DNA from: Calothrix sp. PCC 7716
Lineage (GTDB): Bacteria > Cyanobacteriota > Cyanobacteriia > Cyanobacteriales > Nostocaceae
Length of the DNA stretch: 64,000 nucleotides
Reading direction: 5' to 3'
Assembly (NCBI RefSeq): GCF_019977735.1
Contig: NZ_AP025018.1
Coordinates: 9,304,580-9,368,579 of the forward strand
Below, piece by piece: positions 9,446 to 18,915 of the stretch. A program made the position numbers and the translations under genes. Within the stretch, counting starts at the first letter, position 1, and each line of letters starts with the position of its first letter. A model generated the notes under the pieces. The model searched no databases, was not told the DNA's origin, and saw nothing but the letters and a program-made list of their open reading frames with translations.

Positions 9446-9925
9446 ATGAAAAAGTTGATTTATGCAGTTGCATTTACCTTAGTTATTGCATCTTCAGTTC
9501 CTACAGCTTTGGCAAAAAACCCTAATGATGCTAAGGTCACTCATCTTGGTAATAGTGCTGCATTTCCTAACGATTCTGCTGTTTCAGATGCTACTCATAA
9601 ATTTGAAGTACACGTTCAAGGAAAAGCTGTATCTGAGTTAGCTATTAATTTGCCAGAAGGAGTCAAAGTTAAGAGAGGAATTGAGGTTAAAAACAAATCA
9701 GGTCAAAAAATTCCTGCGACAGTTTCAATTGATGGAAAAATAGCTACAGTAACTTTTTCTGAACCTGTAGCTCCTGGTAACTCGCTATCGGTTTCTATGA
9801 AAGGAGTTAACGCTGCGAGTTACGATTCTAATCAATTTTTGCATTATCAAGTATCTGCTAAAAATGAAGGAATGAAAGAAGCGATTTCACTCGGTTTGGT
9901 TCAGATAACAACTTACCTAAGTTAA
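9446..9925 (+). CDS. DUF2808-family secreted protein (copy 1)
   Basis: 159 residues from the ATG at 9446; ATGs at 9428 and 9440 are in frame upstream and also possible. The signal peptide ends near VPTALA. The mature part holds ATHKFEVHVQGKAVSELAIN, a VTFSEPVAPGNSL strand pair and the final SLGLVQITTY, matching the DUF2808 pattern (F-x-x-x-L-P ... V-x-F-x-x-P-V-x-P-G ... L-G-x-x-R/Q-x-x-x-Y). Pfam describes DUF2808 as cyanobacterial and of unknown function. There is no cysteine and few Met, so it is not an evident copper binder. It is one of five paralogues in the window, each with its own direct-repeat box. Confidence 0.78.
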   Translation: MKKLIYAVAFTLVIASSVPTALAKNPNDAKVTHLGNSAAFPNDSAVSDATHKFEVHVQGKAVSELAINLPEGVKVKRGIEVKNKSGQKIPATVSIDGKIATVTFSEPVAPGNSLSVSMKGVNAASYDSNQFLHYQVSAKNEGMKEAISLGLVQITTYLS

Positions 9926-9994
9926 ACAGCGAAATTAAACAAATTACCTGTCAATAATTAGATAAACTGCTCTCAAAAGAATTAAGCAGTATTT

Positions 9995-10025
9995 ATAGAG
10001 TAGCTTTAAAAATAAGCTACTCTAT
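9995..10025 (+). terminator. Strong hairpin, probable terminator of DUF2808 copy 1
   Basis: A 12-bp perfect inverted repeat (ATAGAGTAGCTT with its complement) and a 7-base loop. The nearest T-run starts about 12 bases downstream (10037), so it is not a textbook terminator. Confidence 0.5.
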
Positions 10026-10134
10026 CTACCTCACTGATTTTTTATAAGAAATTTGATTTTCAACATGAACCAAGTTATTGTCCTAACTATGTTGTTTTAA
10101 TTTATACTATATCGCTTAAGATATTTTACGCAGA

Positions 10135-10230
10135 ATGTATCGCTGGTTTATCCTTTTTATAACGGCTTATTTGATTGCCACTGGAATTATTTCTGCTATG
10201 CGACTCGAATGTGTGGTGAGGCATCTCTGA
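10135..10230 (+). CDS. Possible 31-residue membrane peptide
   Basis: Encodes MYRWFILFITAYLIATGII followed by a short basic tail. It has one hydrophobic helix and no clear ribosome site. It is the only coding signal I can see between 9926 and 10555. It may be chance or a remnant. Confidence 0.2.
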   Translation: MYRWFILFITAYLIATGIISAMRLECVVRHL

Positions 10231-10388
10231 AAGGGTACATCTGGACTATAAAGGCACTTTTCTGTAACCCATGCTACGTAAGTAATATAGGATATATTTG
10301 CTAGGGGATATCACCTTAGTTACGTATAAGATAGCTTCTTTATTAAGCAATAATTAGTTATTTAAAGAAATATTAACAAAAAAATATA

Positions 10389-10405
10389 TTTCATCTTGAT
10401 TTCAT
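10389..10405 (+). promoter_or_regulatory. CopR/RppA-type direct repeat box 5
   Basis: TTTCAT, CTTGA, TTTCAT. It lies 150 bases before the anti-sigma-like gene, with a MerR-type palindrome (10490-10511) between them. Confidence 0.75.
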
Positions 10406-10489
10406 CTCTGAATGAAAAACTCAAGGTAGTAGATTTTTATTTAGGAGACACCTCAAACCCTTAAAGTAAACTTTTGTTGCTACTACTAT

Positions 10490-10511
10490 ACTCTCCATCT
10501 AACTGGAGAGG
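10490..10511 (+). promoter_or_regulatory. MerR-type palindromic operator 1
   Basis: ACTCTCCATC, TA, ACTGGAGAGG: an inverted repeat close to the perfect operator at 40166. The flanking -35 (TATACT) and -10 (TAGCTT) at 20-base spacing are poor, so basal activity should be low. It sits 45 bases before the gene at 10556. Confidence 0.6.
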
Positions 10512-10555
10512 TTAGCTTATTAATAAAGATACGTTGTTAATTCGAGGTAATACAA

Positions 10556-10789
10556 ATGAACATACCTAGCAATGAGCTAACAGAGGAGTTAGAAATACTA
10601 TTAGCAGGCTATGTTTTAGGTGATTTAACTCAAGAGGAAACAACCAAAGTTAACCAAACTTTGAAGTTCAACCCAGAGTTAGTGCTTGAAGTAAACAGGC
10701 TAAAAAAGACATTGGCAATACTGACTCTTTTTCTGACAGAGACTTCACCACCCAAAAGTTTGCGTTCTAAAATTCTCAAACAAATTTAG
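10556..10789 (+). CDS. Short anti-sigma-factor-like protein (N-terminal domain only)
   Basis: 77 residues: ELEILLAGYVLGDLTQEETT, then NPELVLEVNRLKKTLAILTL and PPKSLRSKIL. This matches the cytoplasmic sigma-binding N-terminal region of RskA-type anti-sigma factors. The usual membrane helix and periplasmic domain are missing, because a stop follows. It may be a soluble sigma-binding peptide or a truncated gene. It is first in a likely operon with the DUF305 and LysR genes and carries both regulatory signals upstream. Confidence 0.65.
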   Translation: MNIPSNELTEELEILLAGYVLGDLTQEETTKVNQTLKFNPELVLEVNRLKKTLAILTLFLTETSPPKSLRSKILKQI

Positions 10790-10852
10790 AAATGGTTGAT
10801 TATATAAGCTGCTGCTCTTTTCATAAATAGATGTAAAAGGAGAGGTAAAACA

Positions 10853-11554
10853 ATGAAAAGTAATACTTTGATTTACAGTTTAGTCGGTTTATTAACTAGC
10901 AGTGCTATTGCAGGATTATTAATTACTAGTAGCACTAAAGCTCAGTCTCCAAATACACAACCAAATACACAACATAATAGACATCATCCATCCAACCAAA
11001 CAACGACTCCTCAACAACGAGGAATGATGACCCAAGTTGACCAGCATTTTATCGAAATGATGGTTCCACATCATGAACAAGCAGTGCAGATGGCGGATTT
11101 GGCTTTAGCTCGCTCTAAACGTCCTGAAATTAAAAAATTAGCGGAAACGATTAAAAGAGATCAAAACCGCGAAATTCAACAAATGCGAACTTGGTACAAA
11201 GCATGGTACGGTAAAAATGTGCCTGTTGTTGCGATGAATCAGGGAACAATGATGCAAATGCATCAAGGCATGAAACCAGAAATGATGGATGCATCTATGC
11301 ACCAGAACATGATGAATATGAAGGTGGATTTAGAAGCTTTGAAGAATGCCTCTGATTTTGATAAAGAATTCATTCGTCAAATGATTCCCCATCATCGAAT
11401 GGCTTTGATGATGTCGCAGATGGTAACAAATAAAGGTCAAAAACCCGAACTTCGCAAGTTAGCTCAGTCGATTATTAAAACGCAAACGGATGAAATTAAC
11501 CAGATGCAGCAATTGTATCAAGTTTGGTATAAGTCAACCCCCGAACAAAGTTAA
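10853..11554 (+). CDS. copM: DUF305 (CopM-like) secreted copper-binding protein
   Basis: 233 residues. A signal peptide (to about 30) is followed by two DUF305 repeats. The first is FIEMMVPHHEQAVQMADLAL, the second FIRQMIPHHRMALMMSQMV; each has the H-H-x-x-A/M-x-x-M pattern. The linker is very Met-rich (MNQGTMMQMHQGMKPEMMDA). Synechocystis CopM is a DUF305 protein that binds copper in the periplasm and is needed for resistance, which fits this regulon. A ribosome site GGAGAGG lies 8 bases upstream. It ends 5 bases before lysR. The symbol is by family resemblance. Confidence 0.85.
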   Translation: MKSNTLIYSLVGLLTSSAIAGLLITSSTKAQSPNTQPNTQHNRHHPSNQTTTPQQRGMMTQVDQHFIEMMVPHHEQAVQMADLALARSKRPEIKKLAETIKRDQNREIQQMRTWYKAWYGKNVPVVAMNQGTMMQMHQGMKPEMMDASMHQNMMNMKVDLEALKNASDFDKEFIRQMIPHHRMALMMSQMVTNKGQKPELRKLAQSIIKTQTDEINQMQQLYQVWYKSTPEQS

Positions 11555-11559
11555 CTTAA

Positions 11560-12522
11560 ATGAACATTGAGCTTCGGCACTTGCACTACTTTATAGTTGT
11601 GGCGGAAGAGCTAAACTTTAGACGAGCAGCAGCACGACTCAATATTGCTCAACCGCCATTAACTCGGCAAATTCAGCAGTTGGAAGAAGAGTTGGGTGTA
11701 GAACTCTTTCATAGAACTACGCGCCGAATGAACTTAACACAAGCAGGTCAAGTCTATCTGCTAGAAGCTCGTCGAGTATTAGCTCTTGTTAAAGAAGGTG
11801 TTGCTATGGCTAGGCTTGCTAGTCGAGGTGAAGTCGGTCGCTTGGTTGTGGGATTTGAGGGATCATCAGCTTATGATATTGTGCCTTTGTCTGTAAAAGC
11901 TTTTCGATATAGGTATCCCAAAGTGAATATTACCATACATGAGATGACTACAGGCGAGCAAGTTCAGGCTCTACATCATGCTCACATTGAAATTGGTTTT
12001 GTAGTGCCGCCGCTTTCAAATTCTCGCGGTTTGACGGTTGAAACTATATTGCGCGAGCCATTAATCGTGGCTTTACCCCAGAATCATTGCCTATCTAACC
12101 AGCTTGAGATTGATTTGGCTGACCTCAAAGATGAAACCTTCATTATTTGTCCGAGACATTATAAGTGCGGACTATATGACCGTGTAATTTCGGTTTGTCA
12201 TCAAGCGGGTTTTACTCCAAAGCTGACTCAAGAAACTTCGGAAGTACAAAACATACTAGGTTTTGTTACTGCTGGGCTTGGCATTGCTCTGTTACCTGCT
12301 TCCGTAAGGCACTTGCAGAAGTTGGGATTAGTTTATCGGCGCCTGCGTTCTCCTAGTGCTTCTTTGGAGTTAGCTGTTGCATGGCAACAAAATAACCCAT
12401 CTCCTATGCTCCCAGCCTTTATTCAGATTATTAAGGAATTAGCGAATCATATTTCTAATGCAATACCTTCGCCAGATTTAAGAACTGCTAGAGCTAGCAC
12501 TAGCTGGGTGGATACGCCCTAA
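11560..12522 (+). CDS. LysR-family regulator with C terminus rewritten by an IS insertion
   Basis: 320 residues. The winged helix-turn-helix reads LRHLHYFIVVAEELNFRRAA and continues QPPLTRQIQQLEEELGVELF. A periplasmic-binding-type effector domain covers about 90-295 (BenM/CatM-like group). At codon 300 the frame enters the IS: the last 20 or so residues (from AIPSPDLRTAR) are IS sequence. Removing the IS and one TAATG restores an end N-E-N-N-I-stop at 13938-13940. Only the extreme C terminus is affected, so the regulator may still work. Its effector and targets are not apparent. Confidence 0.9.
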   Translation: MNIELRHLHYFIVVAEELNFRRAAARLNIAQPPLTRQIQQLEEELGVELFHRTTRRMNLTQAGQVYLLEARRVLALVKEGVAMARLASRGEVGRLVVGFEGSSAYDIVPLSVKAFRYRYPKVNITIHEMTTGEQVQALHHAHIEIGFVVPPLSNSRGLTVETILREPLIVALPQNHCLSNQLEIDLADLKDETFIICPRHYKCGLYDRVISVCHQAGFTPKLTQETSEVQNILGFVTAGLGIALLPASVRHLQKLGLVYRRLRSPSASLELAVAWQQNNPSPMLPAFIQIIKELANHISNAIPSPDLRTARASTSWVDTP

Positions 12523-13921
12523 ATTGGTAACTCTGTGGAAAATATTTGCCATTAAAACTGGGTCTGGTTTTTCGGGAAGGAGTTTTATAGTTTCCTCAAC
12601 ATATTTGTAACCTCGGAACAGTGCCTTCAGGTCTGTAACACTAAATTCAGGGTTAAATTTACGAAAATGAACAAGCAAAACCTGTGAAATATTAACCATA
12701 AAAAACGCAAGATTAGCAGCGTTTGTAACTGCTGTTTTCCCAACATTCATAAAATCTTCTAGCCCCCAAAATTGTTTAGCGTCTCGGTAATTGAACTCAA
12801 TTTGAAATCTGAGACTATAATAATCAATTAGCTTTTCATGACTTAATTCTAAGTCCGTTGAAAATAACACTGCATGAGTTCGTGTTAAGGTTTTAATATT
12901 TGTTCGTACTATGATAACGACATTTAATGCCTGACAATACTCCTTGTGTAGAAGTTTTGCTTGGTAAATATCTGTACGAATGTCATCTTCAATGTTAGTT
13001 TCTTTGAGAAAACGCTCTGGTATAAAAGAGTAGTTAATTTTTTCACCATACTTACGACGAGACTTGCGTGTCGGGTCTGGATTTTCATAAGGTATGTATA
13101 AAGCTGAGTCATGACGCATTTTACAAATTAGGTGTAAACCTACCTGCCGAGCCATTACTACAGCTTTATTATTTCCAAAATAACCATCTAGTACTAAGTA
13201 TGTCAATGGTAAAAAGTTACTGATTTTTTTCAGTAAATCCTGAACCATATGACGAATACGTAGAAAGTCTGGTGTTAAATTTACTTCTTTTTTATCCTTT
13301 GTTTTACTACCTTTTGGGCGCCCGCCTTTCTTTTTTACAGTTTCTTTACTTAACTCATTTTTAGATGCTTTAGGCTTTTCTATTATTTTTTTAACTTTAT
13401 CTTCTTTTGGTTTTATGATTTGCTCTACGCTGATAGGAAATGCTTTTCTCTGTTCAATACTTACAAGCGATAATGTAAAAAAAGATAATCCAAGTATGGG
13501 TTTTTCATATAAGGATGAGAAAAATCTATCAATCCCATAGCTTTTTTCCCCAGCTTTGCTAACTACTACTTCATCCCCTGCTAATATATATGTTTCTTTG
13601 CTACGAAATATATGTTCTTTAAAAAATACCCAAAATAGTACTGCCCAAGGTAGTGATGAAGCAAAAAAACGTTGTATTGTTCGATAACTTCCCCCTTTTC
13701 CACACCATCGTGATATCCCCAGCATGGTTATTCTTCCACTCATCGCTAGTATTGCTGGTATAATTCGGCTCCACCGTCTTAAAGTTGTTCTTGTTGTGTG
13801 TCGCTGTAAGGATTCCAATAGTGCTAATATATTTGGCATGGGCTTTCTGGCGTGTTTGAGTTGTAGTCTAGTCAACATAACTCTACTACAGAAGGCCCTC
13901 TTTATTTTGGCGAAGGTATTG
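12461..13921. mobile_element. Complete insertion sequence, IS4-superfamily DDE type, 1,461 bp
   Basis: The ends are a 14-bp perfect inverted repeat, CAATACCTTCGCCA at 12461-12474 and its complement at 13908-13921, extending imperfectly to about 22 bp. The element is flanked by a 5-bp direct duplication TAATG (12456-12460 and 13922-13926). It holds one transposase gene on the minus strand. The intact duplication and ends suggest a recent insertion into the end of lysR. Confidence 0.9.
12478..13878 (-). CDS. DDE transposase (IS4 superfamily, Y-REK motif)
   Basis: 466 residues filling the IS. The N-terminal part has SYRTIQRFFASSLPWAVLF. Acidic candidates are AGDEVVVSKAG and LVLDGYFGNNKAVV, and the C-terminal YSLRFQIEFNYRDAKQFWGL gives the Y-x2-R-x3-E-x6-K signature typical of IS4-like enzymes. 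A Lys-rich insertion (about 165-195) separates the first acidic region from the second. The last residues ASASSSSS run into the terminal repeat region. Subfamily is uncertain; the 5-bp target duplication should help to assign it. Confidence 0.9.
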   Translation of the reverse strand: MLTRLQLKHARKPMPNILALLESLQRHTTRTTLRRWSRIIPAILAMSGRITMLGISRWCGKGGSYRTIQRFFASSLPWAVLFWVFFKEHIFRSKETYILAGDEVVVSKAGEKSYGIDRFFSSLYEKPILGLSFFTLSLVSIEQRKAFPISVEQIIKPKEDKVKKIIEKPKASKNELSKETVKKKGGRPKGSKTKDKKEVNLTPDFLRIRHMVQDLLKKISNFLPLTYLVLDGYFGNNKAVVMARQVGLHLICKMRHDSALYIPYENPDPTRKSRRKYGEKINYSFIPERFLKETNIEDDIRTDIYQAKLLHKEYCQALNVVIIVRTNIKTLTRTHAVLFSTDLELSHEKLIDYYSLRFQIEFNYRDAKQFWGLEDFMNVGKTAVTNAANLAFFMVNISQVLLVHFRKFNPEFSVTDLKALFRGYKYVEETIKLLPEKPDPVLMANIFHRVTNLGRIHPASASSSSS

Positions 13922-14274
13922 TAATGAGAACAATATTTAGATTCAGGGATATCTTTAATTAATAAAATTCCTAAACTGCATAACTTATGACTTAAGTAAA
14001 TAAGATTGATACTTTAAAAGTATCAGCAGTAGTCAATAATAGTATAAATTTGCTGCTGTCTTTGATTAAAACGAAAATTCTAAAACCCTTATTGAATAAA
14101 GAAAATGTGTATTAATTAAATAAATATAATCATTGGAATTTTCAGAAATAAAAAGTTTATAATACGTATTAGTTAGGAAGTTTAAACAATCATATTAAGA
14201 AAAAAATGCTAATTCTAAGTACAAAAATATTGTATTTAGAAAGGAAAGGCACCGACCAAACTTAAAATATTGAG

Positions 14275-16467
14275 ATGGGAGCTAATAGAAATATGGCTAC
14301 AACCCAAGAGCAGCATCATCACAGTCATTCGACAGCACCAAATCCAGGGGAGATAGCAAAAGACCCTATCTGTGGGATGGTAGTGCCAAAAGCAACATCA
14401 CTACATACAGAACGAGGTGGACGAAATTACTACTTTTGCAGTCAAACTTGTCTCAACACTTTTTTAGACCCAGAAAAAGAACTCAAATCAATGCGGAAGC
14501 GTGTGACTCTGGCACTAACAGGGGTGCTGGTTTTAGCAATCATGCGCGCGGCTGCGTTTATCGGTTTAGCAGCAGGTGTAACTCTTGTAACCTGGGTTCC
14601 TATTCCTGCACTTCCCTGGTTTACCTGGGGAGTATGGCTGTTTATCTTGACTACACCAGTACAGTTTATTGGTGGATGGTCATTTTATGTGGGTTCGTGG
14701 AACGCCATCCGCACCCGCAGTATTAACATGGATTTCCTGATTGCTTTGGGAACTACTGTTGCTTATCTTTACAGCGTAGTAGTAGTATTTTTCCCTAGCA
14801 TTTTACCTGTGAAAGTAGAGGAGCGTAGCGTTTACTTTGAAGTTTCTGCCATTATTATTGCCTTTGTTTTGCTAGGCAAATACATGGAAGAAATTATTAA
14901 GAAGAATTCTTCTGCTGCTGTCCGTAAGCTTTTAGACCTTAAACCAGCCACTGCTAAAGTCGTGCGGGATGGAATAGAGGTAGAAATTCCGGCAGATATG
15001 GTGATGGTTAATGAAACTGTGGTAGTACGTCCGGGAGAGAAAATTCCTACAGATGGGGTTGTGTTAGATGGTTCTTCTTCTGTAGATGAGTCAATGTTGA
15101 CTGGTGAATCAATACCTGTGGAAAAAATACCAGGAGCAGAAGTAATTGGCGGTACTTTGAACCGAACAGGACTGTTTCGCTTCCGAGCTACTCGTGTGGG
15201 TTCGGAAACTGCACTAGCACAAATAATTAAGTTTGTTGAAGATGCTCAAGGTAGTAGCGCTCAAGTACAACGACTTGCGGATAAAGTAACTGGTTATTTT
15301 GTCCCTGTAGTAGTTTTAATTGCTGTACTTGCTTTTATTGGTTGGTGGCTAGCAGGTAATTTTCCTCAAGCCCTACTAGCATTTATTGCTGTACTCATTA
15401 TTTCTTGTCCCTGCGCTTTAGGTGTTGCAACTCCAGCAGCTTTGATGGTTGGTGTGGGAAAAGGCGCCGAAAATGGTATTTTGATACGAGGTGGTGAAGT
15501 TTTAGAGCGGGCGCAAAAGCTTTCTACAGTTATTTTTGACAAAACTGGAACTTTAACGCGGGGAGAACCAAGCGTCACGGATGTTATTCCTCTAACTGAG
15601 CGCCCAGAAGATGAAGTCCTTCGCCTAGCAGCTGCTGTAGAAGTAGGTTCAGAACATCCTCTTGGCGAAGCAATTGTACGAGCAGCTAAACACCAGAGAC
15701 TAGAAATTCCCAAAGTTAATAATTTTGAGGCAATTCCCGGACATGGTATTCACGGACAAGTTAATGGCGATCGGATTTGGCTAGGAAATCGGCGTTTGTT
15801 TCAGCAACAAGGCTATAGTATTATTCCAGAATTTGAACGCATACTAACTCAGTTAGAATTAGATGGCAAAACAGCTATGCTGGTTGGTTGTAACGGTATT
15901 TTAGTTGGAATTGTTGCAGTTGCAGATACTTTGAAACCCGAAGCGAAAGAAGCAATTACTTCCCTACGCAAAGAGAAAGTCAAGGTAGTTTTGCTTACAG
16001 GAGATAATCAACGCACCGCCGAAGCAATAGCTCGTCAAGTGGGAATTGATAGAGTAATTGCCGAAGTTTTACCCAGTGATAAAGCCCATGTGGTGCAAGA
16101 AATTCAACAGCGAGGTGAAGCTGTGGCAATGGTAGGTGATGGAGTAAATGATGCTCCAGCACTGGCAATAGCAGATATTGGAATTGCCATTGGTTCCGGC
16201 GCCGATGTTGCCAAAGAGACAGGAGGCATTATTTTGGTGAAAAACGACGTGCGTGATGTTGTGGCAGCAATTCGTCTTTCTCGTGCAACAATGCTCAAAA
16301 TTAAACAAAATCTCTTCTGGGCTTTTATTTACAACACGATAGGACTTCCGATTGCAGCGCTTGGCTACTTGAACCCAATAATTGCCGCAGCTGCAATGGC
16401 ATTGAGTTCTCTGTCAGTAATCGTCAATTCTTCGCTTTTGAAAGGCTTTAAATTATCCAACACTTAA
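14275..16467 (+). CDS. P1B-1 copper-exporting ATPase with N-terminal YHS domain
   Basis: 730 residues. The N terminus has a His patch (QEQHHHSHS) and a YHS domain (DPICGMVV ... [12 protein letters not shown]) instead of a CxxC heavy-metal domain. Eight membrane helices follow. The metal path has C378-P-C380 in [15 protein letters not shown] in helix 7 (AFIYNTIG) and MALSS in helix 8, the Cu+ P1B-1 signature. The phosphorylation site is DKTGT (Asp422). The function is ATP-driven Cu+ export from the cytosol. ATG 14293 is an alternative start with GGGAG 11 bases before it. No direct-repeat box or MerR operator precedes it, unlike the other copper genes. Confidence 0.95.
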   Translation: MGANRNMATTQEQHHHSHSTAPNPGEIAKDPICGMVVPKATSLHTERGGRNYYFCSQTCLNTFLDPEKELKSMRKRVTLALTGVLVLAIMRAAAFIGLAAGVTLVTWVPIPALPWFTWGVWLFILTTPVQFIGGWSFYVGSWNAIRTRSINMDFLIALGTTVAYLYSVVVVFFPSILPVKVEERSVYFEVSAIIIAFVLLGKYMEEIIKKNSSAAVRKLLDLKPATAKVVRDGIEVEIPADMVMVNETVVVRPGEKIPTDGVVLDGSSSVDESMLTGESIPVEKIPGAEVIGGTLNRTGLFRFRATRVGSETALAQIIKFVEDAQGSSAQVQRLADKVTGYFVPVVVLIAVLAFIGWWLAGNFPQALLAFIAVLIISCPCALGVATPAALMVGVGKGAENGILIRGGEVLERAQKLSTVIFDKTGTLTRGEPSVTDVIPLTERPEDEVLRLAAAVEVGSEHPLGEAIVRAAKHQRLEIPKVNNFEAIPGHGIHGQVNGDRIWLGNRRLFQQQGYSIIPEFERILTQLELDGKTAMLVGCNGILVGIVAVADTLKPEAKEAITSLRKEKVKVVLLTGDNQRTAEAIARQVGIDRVIAEVLPSDKAHVVQEIQQRGEAVAMVGDGVNDAPALAIADIGIAIGSGADVAKETGGIILVKNDVRDVVAAIRLSRATMLKIKQNLFWAFIYNTIGLPIAALGYLNPIIAAAAMALSSLSVIVNSSLLKGFKLSNT

Positions 16468-16500
16468 TTATGGAGTATTAGCAAAAAATAGGAGGTTAAT

Positions 16501-16740
16501 ATGTACACAATAAAATTGAATCAATTATCGAAACAAGTAGTATTTATCATCTTCACTGTCACAGCTTTTTTGCTAGTAGCAGTCTTGAACTCATCTATCT
16601 TTTCTATATTGCTTTACGTCTTACCACTTGCCTTTCTCTTAATTGACCATTCGGTTTTATTAGGATTTATGAAAAAGAAAGCAACACCAAGCATAATACC
16701 GTTGATGTTACCGCCAGCTAATCACCGAATTAATCAATAA
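16501..16740 (+). CDS. Small membrane protein, unknown function
   Basis: 79 residues with two hydrophobic helices (about 12-32 and 34-50) and a basic tail. GGAGG lies 5 bases before the ATG. It sits 33 bases after the Cu+ ATPase and before the DUF2933 gene, so it is probably co-transcribed. I do not recognise the family. Confidence 0.7.
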   Translation: MYTIKLNQLSKQVVFIIFTVTAFLLVAVLNSSIFSILLYVLPLAFLLIDHSVLLGFMKKKATPSIIPLMLPPANHRINQ

Positions 16741-16790
16741 TTATTCGTTTCTAGATTACCAACAAGTAAACAACTGACAAATAATTTATT

Positions 16791-17015
16791 ATGACTCAGC
16801 AACACAATCATCAACCCAGCACAAAAATCTCCGCCGCTAAAATAGCCTTGTTTGTATTTCTAGCTATTATTGCTTTCTTTCTGATTACAGAACACTGGGC
16901 GCATATACTTGGTCTTCCACCTTTGTTTCTAATTTTAGGACTTTGTATAGTAATGCATTTATTTATGCATGGCGCACACGGAGGACATGGAGGAGGCAGT
17001 GGTAATAACCAATAA
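16791..17015 (+). CDS. DUF2933 small membrane protein
   Basis: 74 residues: a membrane helix with FFLITEHWAHILGLPPLFLI, a second hydrophobic stretch, then CIVMHLFMHGAHGGHGGGSG. The T-E-H-x-A-H and M-H-x-F-M-H-G-x-H-G-G-H motifs match DUF2933, a family often seen in metal-resistance clusters. The His- and Met-containing tail could bind metal; that is inference. Confidence 0.8.
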   Translation: MTQQHNHQPSTKISAAKIALFVFLAIIAFFLITEHWAHILGLPPLFLILGLCIVMHLFMHGAHGGHGGGSGNNQ

Positions 17016-17068
17016 AAAGTTGTTTTACACCAAGTTAATCACATGTTTTGAAGAGAGGAAATTCAGTT

Positions 17069-17734
17069 ATGAAAGATATACCAGCTTACGGTTTATGGTC
17101 TTTAGTAATTGTCAATTCACTAATATTCATAATTTTTGCCTTTAGCTTTACTAAGCCAAAAAGTCCCCGTGATTGGCGTTCATTTGGTGCTTTTTCTGCC
17201 TTTATTGTAGCTTTGTTTACAGAGATGTACGGTTTTCCATTAACCCTTTACTTACTCTCTGGTTGGCTGCAAACTCGTTATCCGCAGTTGAATATTTTCT
17301 CCCATGATGCTGGACATCTTTGGTGGACGCTAATAGGTTGGAAAGGAGACCCCCATTTAAACCCAATTCATCTTTTGAGCAATGTATTTATTTTCGGCGG
17401 ACTAATTTACCTTAGTTCTGCTTGGGAGGTGTTGTATAAAGCACAACGAAGTCATACATTAGCCACTTCCGGTCCTTACGCAACAATTAGGCATCCCCAG
17501 TATTTGGCATTTATCATCATTATGTTCGGTTTTTTGCTGCAATGGCCCACAATCCTAACATTGCTAATGTTTCCAGTACTAGTGTTTATGTACACGCGAT
17601 TAGCACGAGGAGAAGAACGCGATGCACTTGCAGAATTTGGTGATGAGTACCGACGCTACGCCGAGAATACACCCGCATTTGTTCCTTGGGGTAAAAAAAA
17701 TAGGAACCACTATCGAGACCACTCTGAAATGTAA
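17069..17734 (+). CDS. Isoprenylcysteine/phospholipid methyltransferase-like membrane protein
   Basis: 221 residues and about five membrane helices. The C-terminal signature SGPYATIRHPQYLAFIIIMF followed by GEERDALAEFGDEYRRYAEN is the SAM-binding ICMT/PEMT pattern. The start is placed at ATG 17069, with GAGAGG 11 bases before it; a TTG at 17048 would include the ribosome site. The substrate is unknown. Such genes are common next to DUF2933 in metal islands, as I recall. Confidence 0.85.
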   Translation: MKDIPAYGLWSLVIVNSLIFIIFAFSFTKPKSPRDWRSFGAFSAFIVALFTEMYGFPLTLYLLSGWLQTRYPQLNIFSHDAGHLWWTLIGWKGDPHLNPIHLLSNVFIFGGLIYLSSAWEVLYKAQRSHTLATSGPYATIRHPQYLAFIIIMFGFLLQWPTILTLLMFPVLVFMYTRLARGEERDALAEFGDEYRRYAENTPAFVPWGKKNRNHYRDHSEM

Positions 17735-17742
17735 GCAAGCAT

Positions 17743-18420
17743 ATGAATCTATCTGAGAAAGAAGACATCGCCAATATTTACCGTTATTGGGCAAATAATT
17801 ATAACTTGGTTGCTAGTTTATACGATATTATATTTGGCTCTGGACAATATCGTAAACAAGCAATAGAAGCACTTGATTTGCAACCAGGAGATACAGTTAT
17901 TGACCTGTGTTGCGGTACAGGTTTAAATTTTTCAATACTGCAACAAGCAGTAGGAGCGCAGGGAAAAATTATTGGAGTTGATTTTACAGATGCAATGCTG
18001 GAGCAGGCTAATAAAAGAGTTAAAGAAGCAGGTTGGTCAAATGTTGAATTAGTACAAAGTGATGTTGCCGAGTATGAATTTCCAACATCTGTAGATGGAG
18101 TAATTTCAACATTTGCTTTAACTTTAGTTCCTGAATTCGACAAAGTAATTTTGAATAGTTGTAAAGCTTTATCTTATGGAAAGCGTCTGGTCTTACTCGA
18201 TTTGAGAATTCCATTCAACTTGCTTGCTCCACTGGCGCCTTTGTTAAATTTTCTGTTTGTTCGACCATTTGGTGGCAGAATAGAAATGGCTAGCCGCCAT
18301 CCTTGGAATTCAATTGTTAATTATCTCAGAAACGTAGATATTACAGAGCTTTACATGGGTTTTGTTTATATTGCTGTTGGGAAAAAATACTTGCTGCCTA
18401 ATTTTACTAAAAACAGTTAA
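17743..18420 (+). CDS. Class I SAM-dependent methyltransferase (UbiE/Coq5-like)
   Basis: 225 residues. Motif I is VIDLCCGTGLNFSILQQAVG, motif post-I GVDFTDAMLEQANKR, and motif II FALTLVPEFDKVI. It starts 8 bases after the membrane methyltransferase, so the two are probably translated together. The LCCGTG motif resembles arsenite or quinone methyltransferases, but no thiol set typical of ArsM is seen. The substrate is unknown. Confidence 0.88.
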   Translation: MNLSEKEDIANIYRYWANNYNLVASLYDIIFGSGQYRKQAIEALDLQPGDTVIDLCCGTGLNFSILQQAVGAQGKIIGVDFTDAMLEQANKRVKEAGWSNVELVQSDVAEYEFPTSVDGVISTFALTLVPEFDKVILNSCKALSYGKRLVLLDLRIPFNLLAPLAPLLNFLFVRPFGGRIEMASRHPWNSIVNYLRNVDITELYMGFVYIAVGKKYLLPNFTKNS

Positions 18421-18481
18421 ATCCGAGGCACAAGGCGGTTGATTTAAAGATTTTAATCATTGAACTCATTGGAGGGTTATC

Positions 18482-18796
18482 ATGGAATCACATATACGGA
18501 ATAGAGAAAACAATCATTCATACAGAAATTCATTTGCCAAGTTAAAAACGAACTCACTTGCTATTGCAACAGGTTTAATTAGTGGTTTAGTTTACACTAT
18601 TTGTGTAATATTTATTGCTTTAGCACCCAAAATTACAATGGACTTCTTCAGTTATATACTTCATGCTGATATAACTAATCTAGTCCGAGTAGTTAGTTGG
18701 GGAAGCTTCATTGTCGGTCTTTTATTTTGGTCTGTAGGAACTGGTTTATATGTTGGTTTAATCGCCAGATTTTACAATAGTATGATACCAAAATAA
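18482..18796 (+). CDS. DUF5676-like membrane protein (copy 1)
   Basis: 104 residues with two membrane helices: ATGLISGLVYTICVIFIALA and the C-terminal SWGSFIVGLLFWSVGTGLYV, ending ARFYN. The layout (helix, ILHADIT segment, helix, YN) matches DUF5676. GGAGGG lies 7 bases upstream. A second copy sits at 22664, after the CopB-type ATPase. Confidence 0.7.
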   Translation: MESHIRNRENNHSYRNSFAKLKTNSLAIATGLISGLVYTICVIFIALAPKITMDFFSYILHADITNLVRVVSWGSFIVGLLFWSVGTGLYVGLIARFYNSMIPK

Positions 18797-18915
18797 AAAG
18801 TTAATACACAAAAAACACCTTGTTATTTTAAGGGGTTTGTGTATACAAGCTTTGTCTAGCACATTTCAAAACTAATAGCTCAATTCTGTTAAAGTATTTT
18901 ACGTAGGAGTCAAAT

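Noticed and set aside
13975-14060. Small hairpin GATAC/GTATC between the IS and the YHS ATPase gene
   Set aside because: Only 5 bp with no T-run; the region 13941-14274 otherwise shows no gene or clear signal.
18808-18845. Terminator after the first DUF5676 gene
   Set aside because: The stem has mismatches and no clean T-run, so it was not listed.
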